Source of the DNA: JBOHPP01 sp050731755
Lineage (GTDB): Bacteria > Methylomirabilota > Methylomirabilia > Rokubacteriales > CSP1-6
Assembly: GCA_050731755.1 (NCBI GenBank)
Contig: JBOHPP010000164.1
Span: 1-12,578 of the forward strand
Reading direction: 5' to 3'
Length of the DNA stretch: 12,578 bases
Shown: positions 5,300 to 12,543 of the stretch, piece after piece
Numbering within the stretch: the stretch's first letter is position 1
How the letters are laid out: each line of letters starts with the position of its first letter
Position numbers and translations under genes: made by a program
Notes under the pieces: model-generated
The model's database searches: none
Told to the model about the DNA's origin: nothing
What the model saw: the letters and a program-made list of their open reading frames with translations, nothing else

Positions 5300-6385
5300 T
5301 CACTTCGGCACCAGGCCCTTGAAGCGCGGCATGACCTCCCGGGCCAGCAGCTCCATCGAGTGGCGCCACGCCTTGGGCTGCTCCGAGTAGTCGAAGCAGA
5401 AGAGGAGCAGCGTGCCGAAACCGCCGACCTCCTCGTAGATCGCGTGGAGCTTCTCGGCCACCGTGGCCGGCGAGCCCATTAGCCAGTTGTGCCGGGCGCA
5501 GTACTCGGGCGTGACCTCGGAGTCAGGCACGTCCGGCCGGTGCTTCAGGAACTCGGTGAACTGGAAGGACGCGAGCAGCGGCAGAAAGTACTCCTTCATC
5601 ATGCGTCCCATCATGCCGCCGGCCGAGAGCCGCATCGCCTCCACGTCGGTATCGGCGATGAAGACTTCGCGCACGAGGCGCCACTCCGCCCGCTTCGGCG
5701 TCCGGCCGCTCCGCGCCGCGCCTTGCTCCACCGACTCCCAGTGGCTGCCGACGTAGGCGGGGTTCAGGTTCAGGCTCATCGGCCAGAAGCCGCGTTCGCC
5801 GGCGAGCTTCAGCGTGTCGGAGCCTTTGCTCACTCCCGCCACGCCGATAGGCGGATGCGGCTTCTGCAACGGCTTGATGTGGGGCCGGAGCGTATCGAGC
5901 ATCGTGCCGGTCTTGGTGACGTGCCAGTATTTGCCTTTGTGATCGAATTCGGGCTCGTCGCTCCAGAGGCGCAGGATGATGTCGAGCGCCTCGCGCGTCA
6001 TCTCGCGGTGCTGGCCCGAGTTGCCGTCGACGTTGAACATGGCCCAGTCGCTGGGCAGCCCGCTCGCCGCCACGCCGAAGTTGAGCCGGCCCTGCGCGAG
6101 ATGATCGAGCATCGCCACCCGGTTGGCCAGCTCGGCCGGATGGTGGTACGGCATGAGGAACCCGCCGGGACCGATGCGCATGCGCGTCGTCTGCAGCAGC
6201 GCCTGGGCCACGAGCAGGTCGGGCGACGGGTGAGGCTCCCAGGGCGCCGTGTGGTGCTCGCCGATCCACGCCTCGCTGAAGCCCAGCTCGTCGGCCCAGC
6301 GCAGTTGCTGGAGATCCCACTGGTGCCCATCGTACAGGCTGCGTTCGGGCGGGTGCGAGGGCATCGTGAAAAGTCCGTACTCCAT
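5300..6385 (-). CDS. LLM-class (luciferase-like) flavin- or F420-dependent oxidoreductase
   Basis: The protein has 361 residues with the TIM-barrel luciferase fold. It opens MEYGLFTMPSHPPERSLYDG, followed by WADELGFSEAWIGEHHTAPW (30-49; the EHH motif is typical of the cofactor pocket). MRIGPGGFLMPYHHPAELAN, then RVAMLDHLAQGRLNFGVAAS and GSPATVAEKLHAIYEEVGGF are further family blocks. Members oxidise or hydroxylate organic substrates with reduced FMN supplied by a partner reductase, or use F420. The cofactor cannot be fixed by eye; an F420-type split-barrel gene lies 4.4 kb away. The frame is open up to 6592, but the ATG at 6385 has GAGGAGG 7 bases upstream and begins exactly at the conserved strand, so it is chosen. 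It is transcribed with the CMD-like gene and divergent from the ThDP enzyme over 145 bases. Confidence 0.9.
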   Translation of the reverse strand: MEYGLFTMPSHPPERSLYDGHQWDLQQLRWADELGFSEAWIGEHHTAPWEPHPSPDLLVAQALLQTTRMRIGPGGFLMPYHHPAELANRVAMLDHLAQGRLNFGVAASGLPSDWAMFNVDGNSGQHREMTREALDIILRLWSDEPEFDHKGKYWHVTKTGTMLDTLRPHIKPLQKPHPPIGVAGVSKGSDTLKLAGERGFWPMSLNLNPAYVGSHWESVEQGAARSGRTPKRAEWRLVREVFIADTDVEAMRLSAGGMMGRMMKEYFLPLLASFQFTEFLKHRPDVPDSEVTPEYCARHNWLMGSPATVAEKLHAIYEEVGGFGTLLLFCFDYSEQPKAWRHSMELLAREVMPRFKGLVPK

Positions 6386-6530
6386 GCCGAACCTCCTCGT
6401 CGCCGGTCGGCCGCGGGCGACCATGGCTCGTGCCCGGTGGCCGGCGTATCCTACACCCGCCGCGGTGCTAAGATCGCGGCCACATTCCGTGCCGACGGGG
6501 TCTCGTCGCCGAACCGGAAAGGGACAGCTC

Positions 6531-8177
6531 ATGGCAACGATCACAGGCTCGGAGGTGCTGGCGCAGGCGCTCAAGTCGCAGGGCGTGGACACGCTCTTCT
6601 ACCTCATGGGCGGGCCCATGCTGGAGACGGAGGCGGCCTGCATCCAGCTCGGCATCCGGGCGATCGACACGCGGCACGAGCAGGCGGCGGCACTGGCGGC
6701 GCACGCCTGGACGCGGGTGACGCGGCGGCCTGGCGTCTGCATGGGCTGCTCGGGCCCGGGGACGACCAACCTGGTCACCGGGGTGGCCAACGCCTTCACC
6801 GACTGCGCGCCGCTGGTGGCGATCGGCGGGTCGAGCCCCCGGGTCTTTCTCGGGATGGAGGCATTCCAGGAGATCGATCAGGTCGCCGTCATGCGGCCGA
6901 TCACGAAGTGGGCGGAGCGCATCTACGACGCCCGGCGCATCCCCGACGTCGTCGCGACGGCGTTCCGCCAGGCGACGACGGGGCGCCCCGGTCCCGTCTA
7001 CCTCGACCTACCGGGCGACGTGCTCGGCGAAAAGGTCGAAGAGGAGAAGATCACGTATCTACCGGCGTGGCGCCCGGCCCCCCGCACGCTCGGCGATCCG
7101 GGAGCAGTGCGGGAGGCGGTCGCGCTACTGGCGCGCGCCGAGCGTCCGGTGATCATCGCCGGCAGCGGCGTCTGGTGGTCGGACGGAGCGGCCGTGTTCC
7201 AGGCCTTCGTCGAGGCGACGGGGATCCCGTTCTACACGACGCCGATCTCGCGCGGGCTGGTGCCCGAGGACCACGCGCTGGCCTTCCTCAACGCGCGGAG
7301 CACGGCGTTCGCTGAGGCCGACGTCGTCCTCGCCGTGGGCACGCGCTTCAACTGGGTCATCCAGTTCGGCCGCCCGCCACGCTTCGCCGCCGACCTCAAG
7401 GTCATCCACGTGGACATCAACCCGAGTCAGCTCGGCCATAACCGGGCCGTGGACGTGCCCATCGCGGGCGACGCGCGTGCCGTGCTCGAGCAGCTCCGGG
7501 CGGAGGCCGAAGGCCAGATCGATCCCCGCCGCTACGCGGCGTGGGTGGGGAAGCTCCGCACCCTCGACGGCGAGAAGTCGTCGGAGTCCGACAAGGCCAT
7601 GAGCAGCGACAACGTGCCCATCCATCCGCTGCGGCTCTGCAAGGAGGTGCGCGACTTCCTCCGGCGCGACGCGATCCTCGTCGTGGACGGCCAGGAGATC
7701 CTGAACTACGGCCGGCAGGCGATTCCGACCTTCGTGCCCGGCCACCGGCTCAACTCCGGCGCGTTCGGCTGCATGGGCGTGGGCCTGCCCTTCGGCGTCG
7801 GCGCCAAGGTGGCCAAGCCCGACGCCCAGGTGGTCGTCCTTCACGGTGACGGCTCCTACGGCCTCAACGCGATGGAGATCGACACGGCGGTGCGTCACAA
7901 GATCCCCGTCGTGGTGGTGATCAGCAACAACGGCGGGTGGACGGCGGACACGCCGTGGGCGCGGCCGCTGCCCAAGCCGGGGCGCAAGCTCGGCCACACG
8001 CGCTACGACAAGGTCGCCCAGGACCTGGGCGCCCACGGCGAGTTCGTCGAGAAGCCGCACGAGATCCGGCCGGCGCTGGAGCGCGCGTGGGCCTCGGGCA
8101 AGCCGGCCGTCGTCAACGTCATCACCGACGACAAGGCGCGCGCGCAGACCGTGCGCTTCTCGGCGTACACGACGTAG
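6531..8177 (+). CDS. Thiamine-diphosphate enzyme, oxalyl-CoA decarboxylase / 2-hydroxyacyl-CoA lyase-like
   Basis: The 548-residue protein has the three domains of the acetolactate-synthase family: PYR with catalytic E50 (TRHEQAAA), the central domain, and the PP domain with GDG (439-441) and NN (466-467) for Mg-ThDP. AFQEIDQV (111-118), RPGPVYLDLPGDVLG (152-166), GLVPEDHAL with the later FNWVIQFGRPP, and NSGAFGCMGVG (408-418) place it nearest the oxalyl-CoA decarboxylase / 2-hydroxyacyl-CoA lyase branch. It would cleave or decarboxylate a 2-oxo or 2-hydroxyacyl (CoA) substrate. The Tyr-Glu pair of oxalyl-CoA decarboxylase is replaced by Phe-Gln (AFQE), as in lyases, so oxalate is doubtful. 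The open frame extends back to 6249 over the divergent gene, but the ATG at 6531 has AAAGGGA upstream and begins the conserved TGSEVLAQALKSQGVDTLF block. Confidence 0.88.
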   Translation: MATITGSEVLAQALKSQGVDTLFYLMGGPMLETEAACIQLGIRAIDTRHEQAAALAAHAWTRVTRRPGVCMGCSGPGTTNLVTGVANAFTDCAPLVAIGGSSPRVFLGMEAFQEIDQVAVMRPITKWAERIYDARRIPDVVATAFRQATTGRPGPVYLDLPGDVLGEKVEEEKITYLPAWRPAPRTLGDPGAVREAVALLARAERPVIIAGSGVWWSDGAAVFQAFVEATGIPFYTTPISRGLVPEDHALAFLNARSTAFAEADVVLAVGTRFNWVIQFGRPPRFAADLKVIHVDINPSQLGHNRAVDVPIAGDARAVLEQLRAEAEGQIDPRRYAAWVGKLRTLDGEKSSESDKAMSSDNVPIHPLRLCKEVRDFLRRDAILVVDGQEILNYGRQAIPTFVPGHRLNSGAFGCMGVGLPFGVGAKVAKPDAQVVVLHGDGSYGLNAMEIDTAVRHKIPVVVVISNNGGWTADTPWARPLPKPGRKLGHTRYDKVAQDLGAHGEFVEKPHEIRPALERAWASGKPAVVNVITDDKARAQTVRFSAYTT

Positions 8178-8184
8178 CGCGCTG

Positions 8185-8207
8185 GCCGCACGACGGCGCC
8201 ATGCGGC
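8185..8207 (+). terminator. Weak hairpin after the ThDP gene
   Basis: GCCGCA (8185-8190) pairs with TGCGGC (8202-8207) around a loop containing the self-complementary GGCGCC. It lies 8 bases past the stop, between converging genes, with no U-tract. A bidirectional transcript end is possible but weakly supported. Confidence 0.25.
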
Positions 8208-8395
8208 TATCGCCCCGCCGAGCCGCCATGGCTCCAGACCCCGACGCCGAGGCGCTCCGCCGCCCGCGTCAGCCGGTCGTCCGCGGTCGCGAGCAACGCG
8301 GAGTGCGACGCGGCGAGTGCGAGGTACAGGCAGTCGTCGACCGGATGCCCGAGCTCGACGGCGAGGCGGGCGGCGATAGCGCAATCTGCTATCAC
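8207..8395 (-). pseudogene. VapC-family PIN-domain toxin, C-terminal remnant
   Basis: The last ~60 codons read AARLAVELGHPVDDCLYLAL, then LLATADDRLTRAAERLGV. These are the C-terminal half of a VapC PIN ribonuclease, with acidic residues in the DDC and TADD motifs. Full VapC toxins have about 130-140 residues; the N-terminal half with the first catalytic aspartate is absent. Upstream of about 8395 the frame stays open to 8464, but that sequence (NARSPSRFRQAPF) does not look like the family. No VapB antitoxin is present: the next gene upstream is Uma2, divergent. It is therefore a decayed, probably inactive remnant. Confidence 0.65.
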
Positions 8396-8433
8396 GAAGG
8401 GCGCCTGCCTGAACCTCGACGGTGAGCGAGCAT

Positions 8434-8439
8434 TATAAT
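8434..8439 (+). promoter_or_regulatory. Consensus -10 box (TATAAT) ahead of the Uma2 gene
   Basis: A perfect TATAAT sits in a short AT-rich patch of otherwise GC-rich DNA, 73 bases before the Uma2 start. Because ATTATAAT is self-complementary, the minus strand also shows TATAAT. No good -35 is found at 16-18 bases on either strand, so confidence is low. Confidence 0.3.
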
Positions 8440-8511
8440 CACGGCTGTATCCAACGTGCGGCATTGACGGCGATGGGGAGGCACGGCGGAATGGCGGAAG
8501 GCGAGGACACC

Positions 8512-9075
8512 ATGGCGCTCACGTTCAGGCGCCGGCGCTTCACGCTCGACGAGTATCACCGGATGGGCGAGGCCAGGATTCTCGGCGAGGACGACCGGGT
8601 CGAGCTCATCGAGGGCGAGATCATCGAGAGGTCGCCGATCGGCAGCCGCCACGCTGGCACCGTGGCCCGGATTCACCACCTGTTCTCGACCCGGTTGGGC
8701 GACCGGGCAGTGGTGTGGAGCCAGAATCCCCTGCTGCTGGCCCGGCACCAGTCGGAGCCGCAGCCGGACGTCATGCTGCTTGCGCCTCGCACCGACTTTT
8801 ACACCGGGGGCCTTCCCGAGCCACCCGACGTGCGGCTGCTGGTCGAAGTGGCGGGCGCCTCCCTTCTGTACGATCGGCGGACGAAGTTCCCGCTCTATGG
8901 GCGGTCAGGCGTGGCCGAGGCGTGGCTGGTGGACCTCGAGGCTGGCCGGATCGAGATCCATCGTGGCGTGGCTGGCGCCCGGTACCGAGATGTCCGCCTG
9001 CCGCGCGCGGACGAGCCGTTCTCACCGACTGCGTTCCCCGATCTCATCGTCACGCTTGGCGACCTGCTCGGCTGA
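8512..9075 (+). CDS. Uma2-family (DUF820) PD-(D/E)XK nuclease-fold protein
   Basis: The 187-residue protein matches the Uma2 family: an N-terminal helix FTLDEYHRMGE, RVELIEGEIIERSPIGSRHA (29-48), QPDVMLL with D86, LLVEVAGASLLYDRRTKFPL with E112 and K125, YGRSGVAEAWLVD (129-141) and a final FPDLIVTLGDLL. D86, E112 and K125 occupy the PD-(D/E)XK nuclease positions, so the fold is a putative endonuclease, but its biological role is unknown. Such genes often occur in many paralogous copies. Upstream in-frame ATGs exist at 8473 and 8491; 8512 is chosen because GAGG precedes it and the conserved segment starts directly after. It is a single-gene unit ending in a hairpin. Confidence 0.85.
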   Translation: MALTFRRRRFTLDEYHRMGEARILGEDDRVELIEGEIIERSPIGSRHAGTVARIHHLFSTRLGDRAVVWSQNPLLLARHQSEPQPDVMLLAPRTDFYTGGLPEPPDVRLLVEVAGASLLYDRRTKFPLYGRSGVAEAWLVDLEAGRIEIHRGVAGARYRDVRLPRADEPFSPTAFPDLIVTLGDLLG

Positions 9076-9091
9076 CGCCAGATGGCGCCCG

Positions 9092-9111
9092 GCCCAGCCT
9101 CGGGGCTGGGC
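9092..9111 (+). terminator. Hairpin after the Uma2 gene
   Basis: GCCCAGCC (9092-9099) and GGCTGGGC (9104-9111) pair perfectly over 8 bases around a TCGG loop, 17 bases past the Uma2 stop. There is no U-tract. It separates Uma2 from the next operon and is the best terminator-like structure in the window. Confidence 0.5.
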
Positions 9112-9176
9112 TGCCACCGCGAGCGCGAGGAAGTACACTAGGGCCGGTCGCGACCCCCGAACGAGGAGCGTTCAGG

Positions 9177-10142
9177 ATGAAGGCCTACTGGATCACGCCG
9201 GGCTCCGGCGGCACGAAAGTCGAGCTGCGCGTGACTCCAACTCCCGAGCCCAAGCCCGGCGAGATCCTCGTCCGGGTCCGGGCCACGTCGTTGAATCGTG
9301 GTGAGCTCCTGGGCGGGAAGGCGGGGGCCCCGGCCAAGCCAGGCGGCGGTGAGTGCGCGGGCGACGTGGTGAAAGTCGGCGACGGTGTCACCGGCGTCTC
9401 GGCGGGCGATCGCGTGATGGGGCGCTGCAGCGGCGGCTTCGCCGAGTACGCCCTCATGGATGCGCGGGAGGCGATGCGCGTGCCCGCGCGGCTCTCGTGG
9501 GAAGAGGCGGCGGCAACGCCGCTGGTCTCTCTCGTGGTCTACGACATGCTGGTCGCGCAGGGCCGCCTCGCGGCCGGGCAGTGGCTGCTGGTGACCGGGG
9601 TCTCGTCGGGCGTCGGCGTGGCCGCGCTCCAGACTGCGAAGGTGTTGGGCGGACGGGTCATCGGCACGTCGGGCTCCGACGACAAGCTGGCCCGGCTCGA
9701 GAAGCTGGGGCTCGACGTCGGCATCCGGACGCGCACCGGTGATTTTTACGACGCTGTGATGAAGGCTACGGACGGCAAGGGCGTGAACCTGGTGGTCAAC
9801 AACGTGGGTGGGTCGGTCTTTCCCGAGTGCCTCCGGGTGCTGGCCTTCGAAGGTCGGCTCGCGACGGTGGGACATCTGGATCGAGTGATGACGAGCACCC
9901 TCGATCTCGAGGCCCTCCACAGCAAGCGGCTCACGCTGTTCGGCGTGAGCAACCGGCTCCGCAACGCCGCCCAGCGCGCCGAGACGGTTCGCGGCTTCGT
10001 TCGGGACCTCCTACCCCGCTTCGAGGACGGCCGGCTGCGTCCGCTGGTGGACAAGGTGTTCGAGTTCGAGGAGCTGCCGGCGGCCATCGAGTTCATGGAG
10101 GCCGACGCTCAGGTCGGCAAAATCGTCGTTCGAGGGAACTAG
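9177..10142 (+). CDS. Zinc-free quinone-oxidoreductase-like MDR protein
   Basis: The protein has 321 residues, typical of the quinone oxidoreductase / enoyl reductase branch. The N-terminal GroES-like domain contains VRVRATSLNRGELLGG (32-47) and GECAGDVVKVGDGV (58-71). The zinc-binding cysteine and histidine pairs of alcohol dehydrogenases are absent. The cofactor domain has VTGVSSGVGVAALQTAKVLG (139-158), the NADPH-binding AxxGxxG-type loop, followed by VIGTSGSDDK. It would reduce a quinone or an alpha,beta-unsaturated carbonyl with NADPH. An AGGAG lies about 9 bases upstream of the ATG. It is the first gene of a tight run: the DJ-1/PfpI gene starts 1 base after its stop, so the two are translationally coupled. 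Confidence 0.88.
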   Translation: MKAYWITPGSGGTKVELRVTPTPEPKPGEILVRVRATSLNRGELLGGKAGAPAKPGGGECAGDVVKVGDGVTGVSAGDRVMGRCSGGFAEYALMDAREAMRVPARLSWEEAAATPLVSLVVYDMLVAQGRLAAGQWLLVTGVSSGVGVAALQTAKVLGGRVIGTSGSDDKLARLEKLGLDVGIRTRTGDFYDAVMKATDGKGVNLVVNNVGGSVFPECLRVLAFEGRLATVGHLDRVMTSTLDLEALHSKRLTLFGVSNRLRNAAQRAETVRGFVRDLLPRFEDGRLRPLVDKVFEFEELPAAIEFMEADAQVGKIVVRGN

Positions 10143-10143
10143 C

Positions 10144-10803
10144 ATGGACATCGCCATCCCCATCTTCGAAGGCATCACGGCCCTGGACGCCGTCGGCCCC
10201 TACGAGGTGCTGGCGCGCCTGCCCGGCGCCCGCGTGCGGTTCGTGGCCATCACCGCGGGGACGTACCGCACGGACGATCGCCAGCTCGCGCTGGTCGCCG
10301 ACGAGCCGCTGGCGGCGGTCCCCCATCCGGAGATCGTGCTCGTGCCCGGCGGCTTCGGAACCCGTCAGCTCATGACGGAGCAGCGGTTGCTGGACTGGCT
10401 CCGCGTGGCCCACGAAACGAGCCAGTGGACCACCTCCGTCTGCACGGGATCGCTGCTCCTGGCCGCGGCCGGGATCTTGGAGGGCCTCGAGGCCACCACC
10501 CACTGGGCGTCGCTCGAGCGGCTCGCCGAGTTCGGCGCGCGCCCGGTCTCCCGGCGCGTGGTCGAGCAGGGCAAGGTCATCACCGCGGCGGGAGTCTCGT
10601 CCGGCATCGACATGGCGCTCACCCTGGCCGCTCGGATCGCCGGCGACGAGGTGGCCCAGGCCATCCAGCTCGGCATCGAGTACGACCCCCAGCCACCGTT
10701 CTCTGCCGGGTCACCGCGGACCGCTCCGCCGCATGTGGTGGAGAGGGTGCGGCAGCGGCTGCGGGCGCGAGCGGAAGCCCAGGCGAGCGGGACGCCCAGG
10801 TAG
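10144..10803 (+). CDS. DJ-1/PfpI family protein, isonitrile-hydratase-like
   Basis: The 219-residue class I glutamine-amidotransferase-like fold has the nucleophile elbow SVCTGSLLLAAAG (98-110) with C100. EIVLVPGG (63-70), TTHWASLE and VITAAGVSSGIDMALTLAARIAG followed by IQLGIEYDPQPPF are further family blocks. D15 (TALDAVGPYEV) and the C100-T101 pair match the Asp, Cys and Thr known to matter in Pseudomonas isonitrile hydratase InhA, which adds water to isonitriles to give N-substituted formamides. Many relatives have other or unknown roles, so the substrate is unproven. It starts 1 base after the MDR gene and lies 19 bases before the F420-type gene. Confidence 0.85.
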   Translation: MDIAIPIFEGITALDAVGPYEVLARLPGARVRFVAITAGTYRTDDRQLALVADEPLAAVPHPEIVLVPGGFGTRQLMTEQRLLDWLRVAHETSQWTTSVCTGSLLLAAAGILEGLEATTHWASLERLAEFGARPVSRRVVEQGKVITAAGVSSGIDMALTLAARIAGDEVAQAIQLGIEYDPQPPFSAGSPRTAPPHVVERVRQRLRARAEAQASGTPR

Positions 10804-10822
10804 GAAGGAGAACAAGGCGCCG

Positions 10823-11245
10823 ATGCTGCTGTCGAACGACGTTCGCACGCTGCTCGAGGAGCCGAACTTCGCTCACCTGGCCACGCTGATGCCGGACGGC
10901 TCGCCGCAATCGGCCCCGGTGTGGGTTGGCGTCGAGGGCGATCGGATTGTCATTGCCACCGGGGAGGGCTCGCTGAAGGGGAAGAACACGAAGCGGGATC
11001 CACGCGTGTCGCTGTCCGTCGTGGCCATGGACAATCCTTACCGTGAAGCCCAGCTTCGGGGACGCGTCGTCGAGCGGCGGTCGGATCGCAACCTCAACGT
11101 GATCGACCGGCTCTCCCGCAAGTACACCGGCAAGGAGTTTCCGATGCGCGGCAATCCCGAGCAGCGGGTGGTTCTGGTCGTCGAAATCGAGCGGGCGCGC
11201 TACACCGTGCTGCCGTTCCAGCACACGCCACCCAAGCGCGGCTGA
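10823..11245 (+). CDS. PPOX/FDOR split-barrel protein, probably F420-dependent
   Basis: The 140-residue protein resembles the PPOX-class F420-dependent oxidoreductases. It has NFAHLATLMPDGSPQSAPVW (15-34), RIVIATGEGSLKGKNTKRDP (41-60) and RVSLSVVAMDNPYREAQLRG (61-80). The lysine-rich loop at 52-58 contacts the cofactor phosphate in this family. It would bind deazaflavin F420 or FMN and reduce an unknown substrate; FMN or heme binding cannot be excluded by eye. GGAAGGAG lies 12 bases upstream of the ATG and a second weak site is nearer. The coding strand continues directly into the CoA-transferase 7 bases on. Confidence 0.85.
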   Translation: MLLSNDVRTLLEEPNFAHLATLMPDGSPQSAPVWVGVEGDRIVIATGEGSLKGKNTKRDPRVSLSVVAMDNPYREAQLRGRVVERRSDRNLNVIDRLSRKYTGKEFPMRGNPEQRVVLVVEIERARYTVLPFQHTPPKRG

Positions 11246-11252
11246 GGTCAAT

Positions 11253-12452
11253 ATGTCGTCGAAAGCGCTCGCCGGGATTCGCGTGCTCGACCTGACCCAG
11301 TATGAGGCCGGCCCGTCCTGCACCCAGATGCTGGCCTGGCTCGGGGCCGACGTCATCAAGATCGAGCCGCCGGCCGGTGAGCCCGGTCGCACCGCGCTCT
11401 CCGACCAGCGCGGCGAGGATGCGTGGTTCTTCCTCCTGCTGAACTCCTGCAAGAAGGGCGTGACGCTCAACCTCAAGGCGCCGCGCGGCCGCGCGATGTT
11501 CGAGGAGATGGTGAGAAGCGCGGACGTCGTCGTCGAGAACATGGGGCCGGGCGTCATGGAGCGCCTGGGACTGGGCTACGAGAGTCTCCGGCGCCTGAAT
11601 CCACGCATCATCGCCGCCTCGGTGAAGGGGTTCGGCAGCGGCGGGCCGTACGCGGAGTACAAGTCCTTCGAGTGGATCGCCCAGGCCATGGCCGGCGCCA
11701 TGAGCATGACGGGATGGCCGGACGGCCCGCCGACCAAGGCCATCGGCGGCCTGGCCGACACCGGGGCCGGGCTGCACACCGCGATCGGCATCCTGGCCGC
11801 CATCATTCAGCGGCAGGCGACGGGCCTGGGCCAGCAGATCGAGGTCGCCCAGCAGGACGCCGTGGTGAACCTGCTCCGGATCCACCTGCGCGAGTCCTAC
11901 GCCACCGGCAAGCCCGGGCCCCGACAGGGCAATCGCTCGTCGAGCGCGGCGCCTTCCAACATCTATCGCTGCCGCCCCTTCGGGCCGAACGACTATGTCT
12001 TCATCCATGTCGCCACCGTCGAGATGTGGAGGACGTTGACTACGATTGCCGGCCGGCCGGAGCTGGGCGACGACCAGCGCTACTGGGACCGGCGCGACCG
12101 CGTGCAGTTCGTCGACGAGATCGACGCCATGATCGAGGCGTGGACGGAGAAGCGGACGAAGCACGAGGCGCTGGAGATCCTGGCCGGCGCCGGCATCCCC
12201 TGCGGCGCCGTGCTTGACTCCAACGAGGTCCTGGCCGACCCTCATCTACGAACGCGCGGGTTCATCGTCGACCTGGAGCATCCCCGGCGCGGCCCGTACC
12301 CGATGCCGGCGAACCCGGTGCGGCTGTCCGACTCGCCGACCGAGGTTGTCCGCGCGCCGCTGCTCGGCGAGCACAACGCCGAGGTGTACGGCACGCTGCT
12401 CGGCTATGGGCCGGCCGAGCTCGACGCGCTCCGTCGCGATGGCATCATCTGA
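11253..12452 (+). CDS. CaiB/BaiF (class III) CoA-transferase, formyl-CoA transferase-like
   Basis: The protein has 399 residues. Class III CoA-transferases move CoA between carboxylic acids through an aspartyl-CoA intermediate. The nucleophile is D169 in GGLADTGAGLH, the same number as Asp169 of Oxalobacter formyl-CoA transferase (Frc). Also Frc-like are AGPSCTQMLAWLGADVIKIE (19-38), VVVENMGPGVMERLGLGYE (92-110), QQDAVVNLLRI and APLLGEH near the end. Against true Frc: the Frc His15/Gln17 pair is Gln16/Glu18 here, the glycine loop (GGGGQP) is missing, and the chain is about 30 residues shorter than Frc (428). The donor and acceptor acids are therefore unknown. It is coupled to the F420-type gene (7 bases; GAGGT before the ATG) and followed by two hairpins. 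Confidence 0.9.
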   Translation: MSSKALAGIRVLDLTQYEAGPSCTQMLAWLGADVIKIEPPAGEPGRTALSDQRGEDAWFFLLLNSCKKGVTLNLKAPRGRAMFEEMVRSADVVVENMGPGVMERLGLGYESLRRLNPRIIAASVKGFGSGGPYAEYKSFEWIAQAMAGAMSMTGWPDGPPTKAIGGLADTGAGLHTAIGILAAIIQRQATGLGQQIEVAQQDAVVNLLRIHLRESYATGKPGPRQGNRSSSAAPSNIYRCRPFGPNDYVFIHVATVEMWRTLTTIAGRPELGDDQRYWDRRDRVQFVDEIDAMIEAWTEKRTKHEALEILAGAGIPCGAVLDSNEVLADPHLRTRGFIVDLEHPRRGPYPMPANPVRLSDSPTEVVRAPLLGEHNAEVYGTLLGYGPAELDALRRDGII

Positions 12453-12460
12453 TGACTCCA

Positions 12461-12483
12461 TGGGGGCCCGGAAATGGCCCCCA
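12461..12483 (+). terminator. First hairpin after the CoA-transferase gene
   Basis: TGGGGGCC (12461-12468) pairs perfectly with GGCCCCCA (12476-12483) around a 7-base loop, 8 bases past the stop. AAACCCCC follows rather than a U-tract, so it would be a weak terminator or an mRNA 3'-end stabiliser. Confidence 0.4.
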
Positions 12484-12500
12484 AACCCCCAACGCTCGGG

Positions 12501-12523
12501 CCGCCCCAGCGGAGCCGGGGCGG
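12501..12523 (+). promoter_or_regulatory. Second hairpin, just before the amidohydrolase ribosome site
   Basis: CCGCCCC (12501-12507) and GGGGCGG (12517-12523) form a 7-base-pair, all-G/C stem with a 9-base loop. It ends 7 bases before the strong AAGGAGG (12531-12537) of the next gene. It could separate or modulate expression of the amidohydrolase from the upstream operon; this role is inferred. Confidence 0.35.
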
Positions 12524-12543
12524 TCCTCGAAAGGAGGTTGGCC

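Noticed and set aside
6249..6530. N-terminal extension of the ThDP enzyme back to 6249
   Set aside because: It would run over the start of the divergent gene; conserved sequence and a ribosome site begin at 6531.
6386..6592. N-terminal extension of the luciferase-like protein to 6592
   Set aside because: GAGGAGG sits just before the ATG at 6385 and the conserved strand starts there; the extension has no family similarity.
5489..7315. Long plus-strand open frame across the luciferase-like gene and into the ThDP gene
   Set aside because: It is the complement of one real gene and then an out-of-frame reading of another, with low-complexity Arg/Gly/Ala composition.
6531..12452. A complete oxalate-degradation pair (formyl-CoA transferase plus oxalyl-CoA decarboxylase)
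   Set aside because: The two genes are not in one operon, and both lack residues that define oxalate specificity in the characterised enzymes.
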